NCBI GenBank assembly: GCA_902805475.1
Contig: CADCSX010000007.1
Location: forward strand, 496,001 to 560,000
DNA length: 64,000 nucleotides
Direction: 5' to 3'
DNA from: Entonaema liquescens
Lineage: Eukaryota > Ascomycota > Sordariomycetes > Xylariales > Xylariaceae
Below the pieces are notes generated by a model, which saw only the letters and a list, made by a program, of their open reading frames with translations, made no database searches and was not told the origin of the DNA. Both the position numbers and the translations under genes were made by a program. Below, piece by piece: positions 60,262-64,000 of the stretch (the first letter of the stretch is position 1; each line of letters begins with the position of its first letter).

Positions 60262-60562
60262 GTACCAGGATACCTTAGCTAGGGATTTACTGGAAATTCT
60301 CCGACTGGCCCAACAACCTTAAGTATCTAGGTACGTACTCTTAGGGCAGTCGCGCTAGGTATATGTACCATAGTACCTACTTGGATACGTACCTATGTAC
60401 ATGCGCATAGGTAGGTAAGATCCATATGCGACTGTTTACGTAAGATTAAGGTTCAGTACATTGCCTAAACATACGTACCTATCCTACATCGCCTCTCCGC
60501 GTTTGCCTTAGTGATCTTTCTTTGACTCTTTCTCACATCTGAACTTCATATTCATTATCAAG
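60262..60562. other. Promoter-proximal region of SSL2
   Basis: About 300 bases rich in TAGGTAC/GTACCTA words (for example near 60330 and 60375-60400). It is the promoter and leader of the helicase gene; no other feature seen. Confidence 0.45.
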
Positions 60563-63098
60563 ATGCCGGTGAAGAGAAAAGCATCAGGAAGTATGTCTAA
60601 CTATTCTCACTTGCTGCATGAACTCATGATGCTGAACTGCTCAAGATGTTACAGGCCCTGCTAAGTCGGGAAGGGTTTCTACTACTTCGACACCCGGTCC
60701 CTCAACGCCTCGATCCATCGATAGCGACGATGGTTCAGATTCCCCGGACGAGCCGGCCGAGAACGAAGAGCAGCTACAAAAGGTCGTAGATCGTTTCTCC
60801 CTCGCAACCTTTCAAGGTACCACGGCGCACCAAGAAGATTGGACTTCGAATCGATTCTTCAAAGGAGGGAGGCGGGATTTCTCATATTTGCCTCTGAAGC
60901 CTGATTTCAAGAGCCGTCCAATATGGATCGATCCCCAGCGAGGGCGAATCATTCTAGAAAACTTCAGCCCTTTGGCTGACCAAGCGAAGGACTTCCTCAT
61001 CACCGTTGCCGAACCGTTATCGCGCCCGACCTTTATCCACGAGTATGCCCTTACAAGTCACAGTTTATATGCTGCTGTATCAGTCGGACTACAACCCCGA
61101 GACATTATAAATACTCTGGAACGATTCTCAAAAACTCCTGTTCCAGAATCGATAACAGGTTTTATCGGCAGTTGTGCTTCAAGTTACGGAAAGGTGAAGC
61201 TGGTCATTAAAGATACGAAATATTTCGTGGAAAGTACGGATCCGGAAGTGCTGCAGAAACTCCTAAAAGATGAAGTCATCGGTCCATGTCGCGTCAAAGG
61301 TACCGAAACTGTTACCAGCGCGCCTTCTATGGGTGGCCTAGTAATTCCCGGAACTTCCAATGCTGCAGGAGTACAACAAGCACAATTGAAAAAGGATGAG
61401 AAGACACAGCCAGAGAATGCCGATGGGGCGCAAGCTCAAGATCCTTACGCCAACCTGAGGGAAGATGACGATGACGATAACCAGGAGGCTGTACATGCCT
61501 TCGAGATCTACGACACTTGCATCGAAGTCGTTCAGAAACGTGCTTTGGAGATCCAATACCCGATGTTGGAGGAATATGATTTCCGTAATGACGATCGAAA
61601 TGCTAATCTCGAGATTGATTTACGACCAGCCACGCAAATTCGAAGTTACCAGGAGAAGAGTCTAAGCAAGATGTTTGGTAACGGCCGAGCAAAAAGTGGT
61701 ATCATTGTCCTGCCTTGTGGCGCAGGCAAGACATTGGTCGGTATTACTGCCGCCTGCACAATTAAGAAGGGTTGCATCGTCCTTTGTACGAGTACGATGT
61801 CGGCCAATCAATGGCGGAACGAATTCTTAAAATGGTCGAACATCAAACCGGAGGACATTGCCTTATTCACTTCGGAACATAAATCAAGGTTCCCTGGCAA
61901 TACTGGTATCATTGTTACGACATATCCAATGGTGACGAATTCAGGGAAGAAGCGAGCCCATGATTCGCAGAAAATGATGGACTTCTTGACTGGCCGGGAA
62001 TGGGGTTTAATGCTGCTTGACGAGGTTCACGTCGTACCCGCCAATATCTTCCGGAAGGTCTCGCATTCTATCAAGAGCCACGCAAAGCTAGGATTAACTG
62101 CTACGCTACTCAGAGAGGACGATAAAATTTCGGATTTGAATTTCCTTATCGGACCAAAGCTATACGAGGCAAATTGGATGGAGCTATCAGAACAAGGCCA
62201 CATAGCGAAGGTCCAATGTGCTGAGGTGTGGTGTCCGATGACAGCAGAATTCTTCGACGAGTTCAATAGACAGAAGAAAAACCGAAGTCTCCAACAGAAC
62301 CTATACGTTATGAACCCGCGGAAAATCCAGGCTTGCCAGTTCCTCATTGATTACCACGAGAGGCGAGGTGACAAAATCATTGTCTTTTCGGATAATGTTT
62401 ATGCCCTCAAGCAGATCGCCTTGGCCCTTAATAAAGCTTACATTTGTGGATCTACCACAAATGGTGAGCGAACAATGGTATTGGAAAATTTCATGCATAA
62501 CCCCCTCGTCAAAACTATCTTCCTTTCTAAGATTGGTGATACATCTCTCGACCTCCCGGAGGCTACATGTTTGATACAGATATCCTCGCATTACGGTTCG
62601 CGTCGTCAGGAAGCACAACGATTAGGCCGTATCCTCCGAGCAAAGCGGAGATCGGACGAGGGATTTAATGCCTTTTTTTACTCACTAGTCTCAAGGGACA
62701 CGCCTGAAATGTATTACTCGACCAAGAGACAGGCTTTCCTCGTAGACCAAGGATATTCTTTCAAGGTCATTACGTCTCTTACCGGAATGGAGAAGATGGA
62801 AGGGCTTGTGTTCAATACGCCCAAGGACCGTCGTGAGCTTCTCGCGAATATTGTGACCGACACGGAGAAGCCAGATGATAAGGATAGGGATGACCCCACA
62901 GATGACGTGTTTAATATGGTGTCGAAGAGAATTAGACGTACGGCGGGCGGGCTCGACGACCTTAGCGGTGGAAAGGACATGGCCTATATCGAGCAAAGGA
63001 AGAGTGCGAATAAGGGGCTCAAGAAGAAGCCAGCTCAGAGCAACGCCTTCTTCAAGAAGATTGCGAGGGAGAAGGAGAGGCTCAAGAATCAGCGATAA
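60563..63098 (+). CDS. SSL2: Ssl2/XPB, TFIIH DNA helicase/translocase
   Basis: Two exons: 60563-60590 and 60655-63098, with a 64-nt intron (GTATGT..TTACAG), total 823 residues. The join reads MPVKRKASGSPAKSGRVST. After a disordered acidic start comes the XPB damage-recognition-like domain (~85-240) with ITVAEPLSRPTFIHEYALTS. An acidic linker follows. Helicase motifs: I LPCGAGKT (~365), II DEVH (~465), the RED element in LREDDK (~495), and VI QRLGRILRAKRR (~650). The C-terminus is Lys-rich (KGLKKKPAQSNAFFKKIARE). XPB is the dsDNA translocase of TFIIH for promoter opening and nucleotide excision repair. All motifs are intact and the length is typical. Confidence 0.97.
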
Positions 63099-64000
63099 GG
63101 CTATACTGTGTACACTACGCGGGCGCGGGAAAGGAGTGGCGTCGATGAATTTTCGAGGCTACGTGGGACATGAATATACCCCGAATGGAAGAATGGAGTT
63201 TTTCACCGCTGGTTGATAGGTAGTACTCATGCTACAGGCGTATTGCTATAGACGATACGGTTCAATACGGAGGTACCTTTACTCGGGTGTGGCTTAGTGA
63301 TCCCAGCGCAATGGACAGATGCATCCATCCCACGATCATGGGCTGCAGTGCTACGTATCAAATGCAACCTCGCTCACGCATATTGCGTGGCGCCGGGAGT
63401 TATTTAAAATTTGCTCAAAACACTGCACGACATGGGCTGACTTTCACGGGATCCGATTGGGGTCGCATTTCGCTGAGGGATAAGGGAGGCTTATCTCAAG
63501 TTACATTTTACATTTTACAGTATTGTCCTTGTACGTAGTAATATCAGCGGTGTCGGTGTGCGGGTTAACATAGGTATTTATTAACTTCGTCCGTTCTGCC
63601 CTCCTAAGTAGGTATGATTTTACAATGCCATCTACAGTTTAATTCGGGATGTAAATGTTTCGATACATGTGTAAATATTTAAATGGGTTAATACCTACTG
63701 TATCCATACACGTCCAAGTATATACGCGCTTAGACATCGTACCATATGTACTATGTATATACTATGTATAGGCGATTGTGACATCATCACCTAAGCACCG
63801 TACCTTCATACAAAGTTGCCAAGTACGCAGTCACATGTTGAACTATGGCTGTCGGCCAATTATAACCCCCCCTGTTCTATATGCTTTGATACGTTGCTCG
63901 TAATCTGTAAAGCCTTCCGGCTCTTTTCGAACATCTCCAAATTCCGCAGATGGAGATCATATTAGTACTCCAGGATCCACGTATGAGCTTCTACAGTGAC
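63099..64000. other. 3' flank of SSL2 to window end, no supported gene
   Basis: About 900 bases. A frame at 63287-63538 has no domain. Several short words such as GTACTATGTATATACTATG near 63748-63768 repeat locally. Nothing else supported. Confidence 0.5.

Overview
The window is nuclear DNA of a filamentous ascomycete (Pezizomycotina, most likely a Sordariomycete). The genes are ATG-initiated and broken by short GT..AG introns, mostly 50-150 nt, with a CTAAY-like branch site. They are separated by 0.3-3.5 kb of non-coding DNA, with no operons. The proteins are typically fungal: Skp1, Arl1, small-subunit catalase, a Cps1/DIP2-like giant protein, Pus7, Ssl2/XPB, a GT90 transferase, pectin- and glucan-active hydrolases, and an SRA-YDG protein. 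Many genes cannot be read as single open frames; exons were joined by hand using splice signals, phase and family sequence, and nearly all joins give exact multiples of three.

Layout. 1-1.1 kb: partial minus-strand disordered protein, possibly Erf4-like. 4.1-5.6 kb: fungal membrane protein with C-terminal coiled coil. 9.1-12.8 kb: seven-TM TM7S3/TM198-like protein whose long tail carries three single-base frameshifts. 14.7-15.4 kb: SKP1. 18.4-19.3 kb: ARL1. 22.6-24.3 kb: catalase. 25.3-30.9 kb (minus): DMAP1-binding plus two AMP-binding domains (Cps1/DIP2). 32.8-35.2 kb: fungal-specific protein with a short Cys cluster. 37.2-39.5 kb: class II cAMP phosphodiesterase whose first intron is about 0.8 kb. 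40.3-41.3 kb: GC-rich flavin-reductase-like protein. 42.4-44.1 kb: exopolygalacturonase (GH28). 45.0-45.9 kb: GH16 glucanase. 47.1-49.0 kb (minus): GT90/CAP10 transferase. 49.9-52.0 kb: divergent ribosomal protein genes uS8 and eS12. 52.2-52.7 kb (minus): parvulin. 53.2-54.8 kb (minus): SRA-YDG protein in five exons. 55.8-58.8 kb (minus): PUS7 with one frameshift. 58.9-60.3 kb: two different inverted-repeat elements. 60.6-63.1 kb: SSL2/XPB.

Most genes are housekeeping (translation, ubiquitination, Golgi traffic, tRNA modification, TFIIH). The 42-49 kb stretch gathers three carbohydrate-active genes, two of them secreted and acting on plant or microbial polysaccharides, which suits a plant-associated or saprotrophic fungus. 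The strongest non-genic signals are the two elements between the divergent PUS7 and SSL2 genes. One has ~103-bp terminal inverted repeats and a core so AT-rich that nearly all surviving C and G lie in CpG, as expected of saturated repeat-induced point mutation (RIP). The other has perfect 54-bp inverted repeats and no RIP damage. I found no rRNA, tRNA, CRISPR array, biosynthetic cluster or clearly novel multi-gene system. The most unusual single locus is the SRA-YDG gene.
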